From Amorphophallus konjac (lineage: Eukaryota > Streptophyta > Magnoliopsida > Alismatales > Araceae), in NCBI GenBank assembly GCA_022559845.1, contig CM040126.1, positions 47,672,458 through 47,736,457 on the forward strand: a stretch of DNA of 64,000 bases. Direction: 5' to 3'. Of this stretch, positions 33,131 through 42,008 are shown one piece after another (position 1 is the stretch's first letter; the number at the start of each line of letters is the position of its first letter). Both the position numbers and the translations under genes were made by a program. Under the pieces are notes generated by a model. That model was not told where the DNA came from and searched no databases. It saw only the letters and a list, made by a program, of their open reading frames with translations.

Positions 33131-35690
33131 TGGTTGTGGACGTACATAGGAATTCGAAATATTGCAGTGATTAGAGTCCATAAGGTCCAGTACAGTCGGC
33201 AGCTGGCTTAGGGTTTTGTGTTCGCTTTCCGCCTAGTTTCTCACTTGAGAGGTTGAGTGCGCTGCGTGGCGCTGTGAAGGTGGTTACTGTCCACGGCTTT
33301 CGAGCCAGCATGGGGTCTAAGGATCGAGGTCGAGGGCTTTCTCCCTCATCAGTGGTGACCCCAGTTGTGCTGCGTTGGGCAGAGGTTGCCGATAGGTGCG
33401 TTGCCGTGGTGCTGTGTTCGAGGTATTTGCCGCGAGGGTAGGTGGCTGGTGCGGATTGTTCGTGGTTAAGTGGCCGTAAGTGTGCTCCGAGGGAGCTGTT
33501 GTTGAGTCTGGCCACTCTAACTTAAGGTTTATCCAGCCCCTGAGGCGTTGAGGTTTGAAGCGTTGGAGCGGGTGCTCTGGTCGAGAAGTGTGCTCGGGTG
33601 AGCGGAGGATCTTCTCGGTGAGCTGCTGTTTCGTCAAGCCTGACGTTCTTGTCGTGCTCTATCGCGTCAGAAATGACGTGTCGGTCCCGGTTATTCTTGC
33701 GGATTTCAAGGCAAGATTGGGCTGTGGTGTCCCAGTAAGTCTTGCTCATGCGCTCTTGTGTGCGAATGAGTTGTGTTCGCCTTGGTTTTGGTTTGGGTTG
33801 TGAAGGTTCCGCGGTGAGTTCCGGGACTCGAGGATGAGCGTTGACGATTGTCGATTATGGCTCGTGTTGCGGCTCTTGGCGTGGCGTGTTGCAGTTCAAG
33901 GGATTGCAGCGGTGGTGCATCGAGAGATGTTGTGATTGTGGTCCGACGTGATAGTCGCCAAGTGTGTCGGAGGCGTTGACCTGATGGAAGCGATGGTTTT
34001 CCTTGGTGCTGGATGGTGTTGTTTCCAACATGCGCGAGGTTCGAGATCAGGTCGAGCGTGGAGTTCTTCCGTTGGTCGGAAGTGCATTTGGATTCTCCTT
34101 TGGTTGGAGAGATTGTATTTGGCTAGGATTGCCGTCTTGCATTGTGTGCCCGGATTGATTGGCCTTGTGTGCCATGAAGTCCGTGCGAGACGTGCTCCTT
34201 GTCTTGGCAAGGTGGTTGTCTGTGAGAAGTTGTGCCCATTCCCTTGTCGTGTGAGGGTGTGCTGGCGCTGTTCCGGAAGGACGAGTGCCGGTTGGGCGGT
34301 GTTTGCTTTCTCGGCTGTGCGCGCGTGGATCAGAGTGCGCAGCGGAAGCGTGGTGGGCTTGTGACCCACTGGTTCAGGATCGTAGCGTTGGTTACTACGG
34401 GCGGATTTCCTGAGTTTGCGTTGAGCATTGGAGGATTGATTCCTCGGTGTGAAACGTGTTGTTGCCGTGCCGTTGCTCGAGGTATTATGATTCTTGGCAC
34501 TGGCAGGATGGAGTGTTGGAGAATGTGCTGGCTAGTGCGCCGCATGAGTACCCTGTTCCTGTGATGGAAGCCGTGTCAGGCGTCGGTGTTAGACCCGGAT
34601 GGGGTTGTTGAGGATGTCGCCTGACGGAGGTCGAAGGATTTGATGAGACCAGACGTAAGAGTGACGCCTGTGGGCGGAGGCCTTTTTAGCGAGATTGGCG
34701 TCGGAGGGTGGTCCTTGACGGGACGTTGGTGTCGCAATGGTTATCCCTGGTTTGGTGACCAGCATGGGATGGTTCCCCTGTAAGTCTGAGTCGAGTGAGG
34801 TGATGACTGAAGACACCAGGATCTTGTCATCTGGTTTCGTCGTGCTCCCCGAGAGGGTCGAGTTGGCGCGATGATCGAGCTCGGATGCGGAGTCCGAGAG
34901 GAGTGTAGCTCGAGATGTGGCATCGGTCTATGTGTGAGTCAGCGGATGGCCTCCTGTGAGTTGGATCGTGCCTGTTGGGCCGGTGGAGGTTTCCTGTTGA
35001 CGTGTATCTGGCGACCAGTGGATGGTCTTTTCACAGACAGAAGATGCTGGTTGTCGGGGCTCAAGCGTGGCGAGAGTCGTGTGCCAGCGAGGCCTTGGGT
35101 GGCGGTTTTTGTGGTGTGCCTTTCCGGACGGGATCTGGACTTTGTCAAAGTTTGTCCTCTGACAGAGTTGGCACAGTGTTATGTCTGGCTTTCGGCTTGC
35201 CATGAGTGGAGTGTTTCTTGGTGTTGAGCCGATGTCCTGGTTGCGGTCTGTCGTGATGGCTGCGTGAGCCGATAGAGGATCTATTTTGGTTGCTCCCTTG
35301 AGGAGGGTGTGCGACCTGTCAGCTGGCTGCGAAGCTGATGTGCTATTTGTCTGTCGACCATAGGATGGATTGGTAGCTGGTTCTCGTGGCGAGGGTTGTG
35401 ATTCCTCGGTGAGCAAGATTGTGGATGCGGCGCCATGGTGGATTCTCGCATTGTCTGAGGTGATGTCGGACTGTGTCCTTTGGTATATGCCTGCTCTGAT
35501 GGCCGGTGTGCACGGCGCGCGGAGCGAGGTGTTGTTTGTGATTGTAAGTCTGGCTGTGTCCCCCAAGATCGGTGTTTTCGTGAGAATCGAGATTTTCTGT
35601 GTTGAGGCTTTGACAGCGTTGTCAGTTGGTTCAGTGTTCTTCCCCTGTGACTTCATTCTAGGTCCTGAATTTCGAGGACGAAATTCCTTT
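33131..35690 (+). mobile_element. Element A interior, non-coding
   Basis: The longest frames (33936-34364 and 34871-35227 plus; 34928-35656 minus) show none of the gag or pol motifs and overlap one another on both strands. The 3' third (34800-35690) is conserved in order with the two surviving pieces of element B's interior (12424-12625 and 15904-16627). The lineage therefore already lacked pol there before the two elements separated. Confidence 0.8.
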
Positions 35691-35702
35691 AAGGGGGGAG
35701 GG
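35691..35702 (+). other. Polypurine tract of element A
   Basis: AAGGGGGGAGGG lies one base before the TGTAATG start of the 3' LTR. It would prime plus-strand synthesis. The matching tract of element B is at 16614-16627. Confidence 0.88.
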
Positions 35703-35703
35703 C

Positions 35704-38700
35704 TGTAATGTCCCAGGTTTTTTTTCCGGATCTTTTAGTGGGTCTCGGAGTGTATTTTGTGCTTTACACGTGTTTTTCCCTGATGTGCCTTCGGAACTCT
35801 GTGCAGGGCGAACCATGGCGTTCTTCGACTCCGGGATAGTACCACTGCGTTGTTCTCCTTCCGAGGATCGCGGAGTTAATTTTTCGTAATTTTCTGAATT
35901 TATGAAATTTTCGGGTTTTTCTATATATTAACCCTTTTCTCTCCCCCCCTCTCATTCTCTCTTTCTCACTCTCTCTCATCTCTTTCTCTCCCCCTCTCCC
36001 CGGGTGGCCGACGGTGGCGGAGGAGGACGAGGCGGCGATGGCGGGAGGTGAGGAACGGGGAACGGGTCGAGGATTAAGGGCCGGTGGCGCGTGGAAGCTC
36101 GGCCGCGGGTTCGTGAAGCGACGAGGGTTTCACGGCATTTTCTTCGTGGATCGGCGATCTCGGGGCGCGAAATCTTCGGTGGAGGTAGGGAGATGGATCC
36201 TCAGCTCGTGCACTTCCTTTCCCGCGAGTTTCGTAGGCCGTGGTGAGCCGAGCGGGTGGAATCGGGGTTTTTTGGGCAAAACCCATGTTTTAGGGCTTGT
36301 GGGCCGATCTCTCGTTTTACGGCATTTTTGGCCGATCCAGGGGTTTAGATGCATGCCTAGGGGCTTGGGGATGGATTCTCCTTTGTTTCCCCATCACCCG
36401 GGGGTGATCGGGGCGTGGATCGGTGTTTTGGATGGTTTCCCGCCGTAACGTTCTCGGGAGGGTGTGACGGTCATTCCAGTGACCGTTACATATGTGTAAC
36501 GCGCCTGGGCAGGGGCGTTACATTCCCTTTGCTTTGGGCTTTGGCGTTCGTGGGTGTAACGGTCCCACGATAGACCGCCACAGCCGTGTGACGCGCCTGG
36601 GTGGGTGCGTCACATCCCCTGTTACCCAGCTGAGGGCTGGGGGTGTAACGGCCCCCGATGGACCGTTACATGCGCTTGATGCACCTGGGTGGGCTGTCAG
36701 GGGTGTTCCAACCGTTGTCGTTTGACCGATTGGGTGTCTGTGTGTGTGACACGCTGGACCAGGCACGTTCATTCGTGTAACGCGCTGGGGCAGGCGCGTT
36801 ACATCCCGTTTTCACGCTGGGAGCGTGAGGCGCACATGACGCACCAGGGTAGGCGCGTTACATTTGTGTAACGCGCTGAGCCAGGCGCGTTACATCCTGC
36901 GTTCCTATGGGCCGTGTAACGGCCTGCGTTAGGCCGCCAGGTGGATGTGACGGTCCCGCCTAGACCATTACAGCCCTGTGACAGTCTAGGGCTAGACCGT
37001 CAGGCGTTGTGTTGCACCGAGGCGAGTTTTTGTGTTCTCCGCCTTGTTCCGTGATGTGTGGGCCTCCGGTCGACCCGGTTCTGACCTAGTGGTCGACTTG
37101 CGGTCTCGAGAGTGCCAGACACCCATGGGATTCTGTGTCCGTGTTTTGAGGGTGTCTGGAGGACCGTGTTATCTCGTTTAGCGTGCCCGTGGGGTTGAGA
37201 GTCCGGGTGACTTATCACGTGTTGGGCTTTCATGTCACGCTCGATCGCGTCACCGTGCATCGGTGTGTGTGCGGTGGGGTCTCCCCCGCATGTCATGGGT
37301 TTCTTTGGAAGGCGATTCCCATGTGGGCCACGTGTTTGGCCTTGGACTGCGAGTCCAGTTATCCAGCCTGGGGCTGGAGGTTTCCCGCTTGCCCTGAGAT
37401 GGGAAATCGACAAGGTGGCTTGTGTGCTGCCCTGGGAATCGTGCTTCTGTGTTTTCCGTGTGGCCCGTGTGGGTGGCCTTAGTCCCTTGCATTCCCTTCC
37501 CGAGGGAGTGGTCTTGGCGGTTCGTGAGTTGTCTCGGTACTCATGCTACCGTGGTTTTAGACCTAGAGATTGGACTGGATTGACGGCCTTGTGTTGTTGC
37601 GTACAACGGTCTTGACCCCGAGTCTTGTGACTCAAGGATCGTTGGGTGTAATGCGTCTAGAGGACTGTCCAGAGTCCAGTGGCTTAGCGCCACTTGAGTT
37701 TTCTCGACTCTCGCGCAGGGTGCGTGCGTGGCCGTGGACTGCGAGTCCTGTCTCTTCTCCGACTGTGGTCACCGTGCGACGGGGCCGGTACGTGGGGTGG
37801 TCCCCGTACGTCGTCGGATGCGGACATTGTTTTCCGTTGAGTTGAGAGTCTACTCCTTCAGTGACCCTCCACTAGTCGTAGCCTACCAGTACGCGGTACC
37901 GGTCGCACCAGGGAGTGGTGTACGGGCTTACCCTTAGAGACGGTTTGTGGACCGGTTACCGTCGGGCCCCATGTCTTGCAGCCAGAGTCCGGCTGAGGGG
38001 AAAACCGGTCAGAGGGCCAGACCAGGGATGCACGGTCTGTGTGTGCACACGTGGTTGGGGGCGGTTGGACCCACGTCGACGGGCGTGACCCCAGCTAGTC
38101 ACTTGTTTGTGGTACTTTTACGGTGTTCGTGCCTTTGGTAGGCGCTACCACGTCAGGCAGTTCACCTGCGGTGCGGTGTAAGACGTCAGGGGACGCTACC
38201 GGCTGTGCTTCTAGTGGGAGGTACTCCTGTCGAGTCGGGAGTGACAGACTATCAGTTTTCGTGTGACTTCGACCTTCGGGTTTCGGCTGCGTTAACCGTT
38301 GAGTTCCAGGTGTTTCACCGTGGCACGTGTGTCGGCTCTCGTGCCGTGAGACTAGTGCTAGTGGTTTTACCGAGGTTGCGTCTTGTTGTGTGGTACCCGC
38401 GACCGGATGGTCGGGGTTGCACTTTGGACTGTGTGTCCAGGTCGGCTGTGTCCGGGGAGACAGGCCTCTACGGCGTGGTTGCCGTGAGTTTTTACTTCGG
38501 TAAGCGGTACTAGTGCAGTTCGGTAGCCTCGACTGCAAGATCGGGATGTGTTTCTGGTACAGTAGTAGTTGTAGCGCCGGGCTTCGACCGGCCACCGGGT
38601 TTACTGTTCCTGCTGTTGCGGTTGCTCTTGTAGCCTTCCTTTCCGCTATCGCCGTTGTTTCCGGTTGGGGTTCCGCGGGATCCCTGCTGAGTCTCTGTTT

Positions 38701-39036
38701 TGGAGACTCATTCCCTACTTTTCAGGTGTGGCGGTTCTTCCTCGACGTTCGAGGGTGCGGAGCGGAGGTTCTTAGTTGCCAGCTTGTCGGGCCGAGTGTT
38801 CACTTGGCATGTGGTACGTTTTACTGCTTTGGACTGTACTTTCTGTTGGATTGGACTCTGTTGTAGCTGTAGTTGTTCTTTCTTTCAGCTTGTTGTTGTT
38901 GGTTGTCCTGCTTTATTTCCTATTTCTTTGTGCCTCCACACTGCTTTTAGCCCTTCCGAGTCCTCCCGGCTCGTGGGCGACGGTGCGAGTCTCGGGTTAT
39001 CGGGCCTTCCCGGTAATCAGATTCTCGGTCGTTACA
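35704..39036 (+). mobile_element. Element A 3' LTR
   Basis: It starts TGTAATGTCCCAGG and ends TCTCGGTCGTTACA, lacking one G of the 5' copy's end. It carries a TATA box at 35922-35929 and the hairpin array at 36461-37013. It is the direct partner of 29779-33114, with scattered transitions and a few small indels. Confidence 0.92.
36461..37013. repeat. Hairpin-unit array (3' LTR of A)
   Basis: It has the same twelve-unit order as 30536-31085. Several units changed one arm only, for example GCGCTTGATGCACC at about 36673 versus GCGCGTGACGCGCC in the 5' LTR. Others were repaired toward the palindrome: GTAACGCGCTGAGCC here versus GTAACGCACTGAGCC in the 5' copy. Confidence 0.88.
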
Positions 39037-39421
39037 CCCACGCTGTCTCCACCTCGCCCGCCATCGCCTCCGTCGGCCGCTCGGAGGAGAGGGGGAGAGA
39101 AAGAGAAGAGAGAGGGAGAGAATGAGAGAATGGGGAGAGAGAGGGGGTTAGGGTGGTTTATATAGAAATCAATTTGGGATTTTAAAAATCCAAAAAATAT
39201 AAAAATTGGGAAAAATACTCCCCATGATCCTCGGAAAATGTACAATGCGATTGCAGTGTCCCAGAGTCAGAGAACACAATGGTTCACCTTACACGGGATT
39301 CTGAAGGTCCGACACGCAAAAGCACGCGCAAACCACAAAACTCAATCCGGGACCCACAAAAGTGATCCGAAACCCACGGATCCTGATCCGATAAATAATC
39401 TAAAAAATTCGGGGTGTTACA
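39037..39421 (-). mobile_element. B2 solo LTR, segment holding its LTR start
   Basis: It begins with the second CCCAC copy. On the minus strand it carries the LTR start (39421), a TATATAAA box (39157-39164) and a CT-rich leader. The sequence is continuous with 29778 once element A is removed. Confidence 0.8.
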
Positions 39422-40114
39422 AGAGGTCTAGGGTTTCTGGTAAGCGTTACCGAGGGTTTTCTCTAGACGGCGTAGGGTTCACGACGGTGAGGTCATGACC
39501 GTGTTCCCAGACCGCGTGGTCTTGGGCTGGGCCTTAGTCAGTGATGACAGGCCTCAAAGACAGAGTTGTCATGATGTTTCTTCTGGCGGCATAGCCAGGG
39601 TTTTCCCGTGAGTCCGGTGGTCCCCCAACTGTGAGATCAGGGTGTGTTTCCCAGTACAGCAAGAGTAGCTTTAGAGCCCATGTTTTATCAGCTACCGTGG
39701 TTGCTATCCCTGCTGTTGTTGTTACTTTCTGTTGCCGCCGTTGTTTACGGTTGGGGTTCCGCGGGACCCCTACTGAGTCAGTGATAGGAGGTTCACCCGT
39801 GCTTTTCAGGTGTAGCGGTTCCTCCTTGAGGTTCGAGGGTGCAGTGCGGAGGTTCGTAGTTGTCAGCTCGTCGGGCCGAATGTTCACTCGACATTTGAGT
39901 ACGTTCTTTTCCCTATAGACTATACTTTATTTGGACTGGACTCTGTAGTTAGTTTATTAATTGTTATTATAATTGTTGTTCCTACTTTATTTCTTATTTC
40001 TATGTACCTCCACACACATCCTTTTAGCCCTTCCGAGCCCCCAGCTCGTGGGCGGCAGGCCAGGATTCGAATGATATCGGATTATTCCCGATATCCGGAT
40101 CTTGGGTCGTTACA
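39422..40114 (+). mobile_element. 3' LTR of element B, final segment
   Basis: It starts with the second AGAGG copy and continues the B LTR to GGATCTTGGGTCGTTACA at 40114, after which minisatellite DNA resumes. Its last ~110 bases mirror the start of B2 at 23312. Confidence 0.8.
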
Positions 40115-40816
40115 CCCAACCTCCCACCTTCGTTGAACCTCCCTGCTACTCTGCCCTCCCAAGCCCTGGCCACCTCCGGGGACCCCACCTCCCACCACCC
40201 CGCTACCGCTCCGCCCTGCCATCCCCCCGCCACCTTTGGCAACCAGCCTCCACCCCCCTGTTGCTCCACCCTCCCAACCCCCCCACCACCTCCGACGACC
40301 GTGCCTCCCACCCCCCCTATTCCTTTGCCCTCCCACGCCCGCCACCTTCGGTGACCCCGCCTCCAACCGCCTACTGCTCCGCCCTCCCAACCCCCCATCA
40401 CCTCTGAGGACCCTACCTCCCCCCCTTGCTGTTGCTCTGCTCTCCCACCCCCTGCCACCTCCGTCGAAAGCCCCCTTACTGCTCTGCCCTCCCAACCCCC
40501 CGCGGGGACCCCCCCTCCCACCACCCTCTCTGTTGCTCCACCATCCCAACCCCCCACCACCTCCAGTGACCCCGCCTCCCACCAACACCCCTACTACTCC
40601 GCCCTTCTATCCCCCTGTCACCTCCGACGACCCTGCCTCCCACCTTTGTCGAAACCTCCCCCACTATTCTGCCCTCCCATCCCCATGCCACCTCCAGCGA
40701 ACCCGCCTCCCACATACGTCAAACCCCCTTGCTACTCTGCCCTCCCCCCTACCACCTTCGGTAAAGCCCCCCCCCCCCTTCGATGAAGAGCTCCATCACG
40801 ACGCGACTGGCGGGGA
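40115..40816. repeat. GC-rich minisatellite, right half
   Basis: About twelve irregular units of 55-60 bases occur (TGCTACTCTGCCCTCCC.., CCACCTCCGGCGACCCC..), the same as at 7956-8204. Overlapping frames on both strands encode Pro- or Gly-rich strings that follow the repeat, so I do not call them genes. Confidence 0.8.
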
Positions 40817-40817
40817 C

Positions 40818-40818
<1 letters not shown>

Positions 40819-40859
<41 letters not shown>
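40819..40859. repeat. (CT)n microsatellite
   Basis: An uninterrupted CT run of about 40 bases lies at the edge of the minisatellite. Confidence 0.9.
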
Positions 40860-40863
<4 letters not shown>

Positions 40864-41835
40864 AAGCATTTTGGTAATCAGAATATTTGAGGGATAGAAT
40901 ATTTGAGGAATATTCGAGGCTCAGTCGCGATAGTTATTTGTAGTGGTATTTTTGTAAATTTTTTAAGATAGTGGAGATATATATAATAATATATTTTCAG
41001 GAGTGATATATCTATAATTTCTCCTATAATAATAACTTATTTATAAAAAAACCTAAAAAATATTTAGTAATCATCAAAATCAAGAGTAGAAAATTCAAAA
41101 AAAGTTAGATTTTAGGGATTTACGGGTACTAATTTGACGGTACGACAGAGGGTTTAGCGGTATTTAATTTTATTCTTAAAGATTTTAGGGTATATAGATA
41201 AATTAGATAAAAATAAGCAAACAAGAGATCTTTAAAAAGATTTTAGAATTATATAAGTAATTTTTTAAAACATAAAATAGTTGCAGTCAAGATTTGACGT
41301 ATCGGACCGATACGTGACGTACCGCACATACCAGATCGTACTAACTGGAGGCCAGTAAACAATCATATGTGATACGCAATCGATAAACTACTTATCTTCT
41401 TTTAAATATAATATATATTAATATATATTAATTTTTTTATAAATAATTTGATTCAGAGAACTTCTTTGGAATGTCGAGATCTGGGTTTAAAATCTGTGAG
41501 TCATATCATTTTTCTTTATTTTTTTATTATTATGTATAGAAAAGAATTAAAATATTTAGGACAATTATGAAATTCAAATTATATATCTCACAAATAATTA
41601 ATATATTTATTAATTATTAAATTATATATGATATTTTATCATATTTTATTATAATATATATTTATTAAATAATTCTTCTCCTTTAGCACGTGATATTATC
41701 GGATGATACGACGTTGTCTTTTATCGCACCGATAAAATATGGATATCACATTGTGACAAATTTTATTGCAATTAGTGCATAAAATTACAACCGGGCCGGC
41801 CTAGCGGACTTCCGGCACCGACGGTGAGATCTCCA
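40860..41835. other. AT-rich DNA upstream of the coatomer gene
   Basis: No coding frame is present. GACGTATCGGACCGATACGT (41297-41316) contains an inverted repeat, and ATCGGATGATACGACG lies near 41707. The pair may be ends of a decayed MITE, but they do not match well enough to call. The 3' part should contain the promoter of the gene that follows. Confidence 0.4.
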
Positions 41836-41842
41836 TTTATAC
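41836..41842 (+). promoter_or_regulatory. Candidate TATA box of the coatomer zeta gene
   Basis: TTTATAC lies about 165 bases before the start codon and is followed by a CT-rich stretch (41850-41920) suited to a plant start site and 5' leader. This is a weak match judged by position only. Confidence 0.35.
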
Positions 41843-42005
41843 GAGGAGTCGACCTCTTTTCCCGTTCGTTCTACACCTCCCACAGCGTCGTCGTCGAGCT
41901 CTGCTTGTCTTCTCAGAAGAGGGAGGGCAGCTAGGGGGCGGATCTCTTCTTTCGACCTGCTGCTGCTGGGGAGCTCTCCTCCGCTCTTTTCTCCACGGTT
42001 CCACC

Positions 42006-42008
42006 ATG
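42006..42008 (+). CDS. Coatomer zeta coding exon 1: start codon only
   Basis: CCACC ATG is followed at once by the donor GTGAGC. Only the methionine is coded here. The rest of exon 1 is 5' untranslated leader, probably beginning around 41870. If intron 1 is retained, translation would stop after eight codons at TGA. Confidence 0.75.

Larger units (their letters stand above)
29779..39036 (+). mobile_element. Element A: complete LARD-like LTR retrotransposon, 9,258 bp
   Basis: Two direct LTRs (29779-33114 and 35704-39036; 3,336 and 3,333 bp) enclose a 2,589-bp interior. CCCAC is duplicated at 29774-29778 and 39037-39041. The 5' LTR is followed by a primer-binding site for initiator tRNA-Met, and the 3' LTR is preceded by a polypurine tract. 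AATTTCGAGGACGAAATTC before that tract is typical of plant Ty3/gypsy elements. The interior has no frame with protease, reverse transcriptase, RNase H or integrase motifs, and no gag zinc knuckle that I can see. Long LTRs around a short non-coding interior define LARD-type non-autonomous elements, which depend on proteins of an autonomous partner. In about 190 bases compared by eye (from 32281 and 38205) the LTRs differ at 4 sites, all transitions, so insertion was fairly recent. Confidence 0.92.
23312..39421 (-). mobile_element. Solo LTR B2, inserted in reverse into element B's 3' LTR
   Basis: The right end GGGGTGTTACA, read on the minus strand, is TGTAACACCCC, the B-family start. The left end TGTAGCGACCC is the reverse complement of the B end GGTCGTTACA with one change. 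AGAGG is duplicated at 23307-23311 and 39422-39426, and removing B2 restores the host LTR as TAGAGGTCTAGGG. Without its two later inserts it is about 2.8 kb, the length of one B LTR, so it is a solo LTR. Its three segments are 23312-24925, 28975-29778 and 39037-39421. A minus-strand TATA-like box lies at 39157-39164. Confidence 0.85.
8205..40114 (+). mobile_element. Element B: Ty3/gypsy-like LTR element, heavily interrupted
   Basis: The 5' LTR starts TGTAACACCCCAG at 8205. The 3' LTR starts TGTAACGCCCCAG at 16628 after a polypurine tract and ends GGTCGTTACA at 40114. CCCA flanks both ends (8201-8204 and 40115-40118), and minisatellite DNA lies on both sides. The 32-kb span is mostly later insertions: a C2 fragment, solo LTR D, solo LTR C-2 and reversed solo LTR B2, which itself holds another C2 LTR and the whole of element A. 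Removing them leaves a partial 5' LTR, about 0.9 kb of non-coding internal DNA and a 3' LTR of about 2.75 kb. The remaining internal DNA matches element A's non-coding interior, so B was probably non-autonomous too. Confidence 0.8.

Noticed and set aside
33936..35656. Possible gag or pol genes in the interior of element A
   Set aside because: The frames are short and overlapping on both strands, and lack zinc-knuckle, protease, reverse transcriptase or integrase motifs.
40102..40865. A 209-codon Pro-rich plus frame and 168-178-codon Gly-rich minus frames
   Set aside because: All are translations of the same tandem repeat. Open frames on both strands at once indicate composition, not coding.
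41288..41790. Possible MITE with CGTATCGG / CCGATAC ends
   Set aside because: The proposed ends do not pair beyond a few bases and I found no flanking target duplication.
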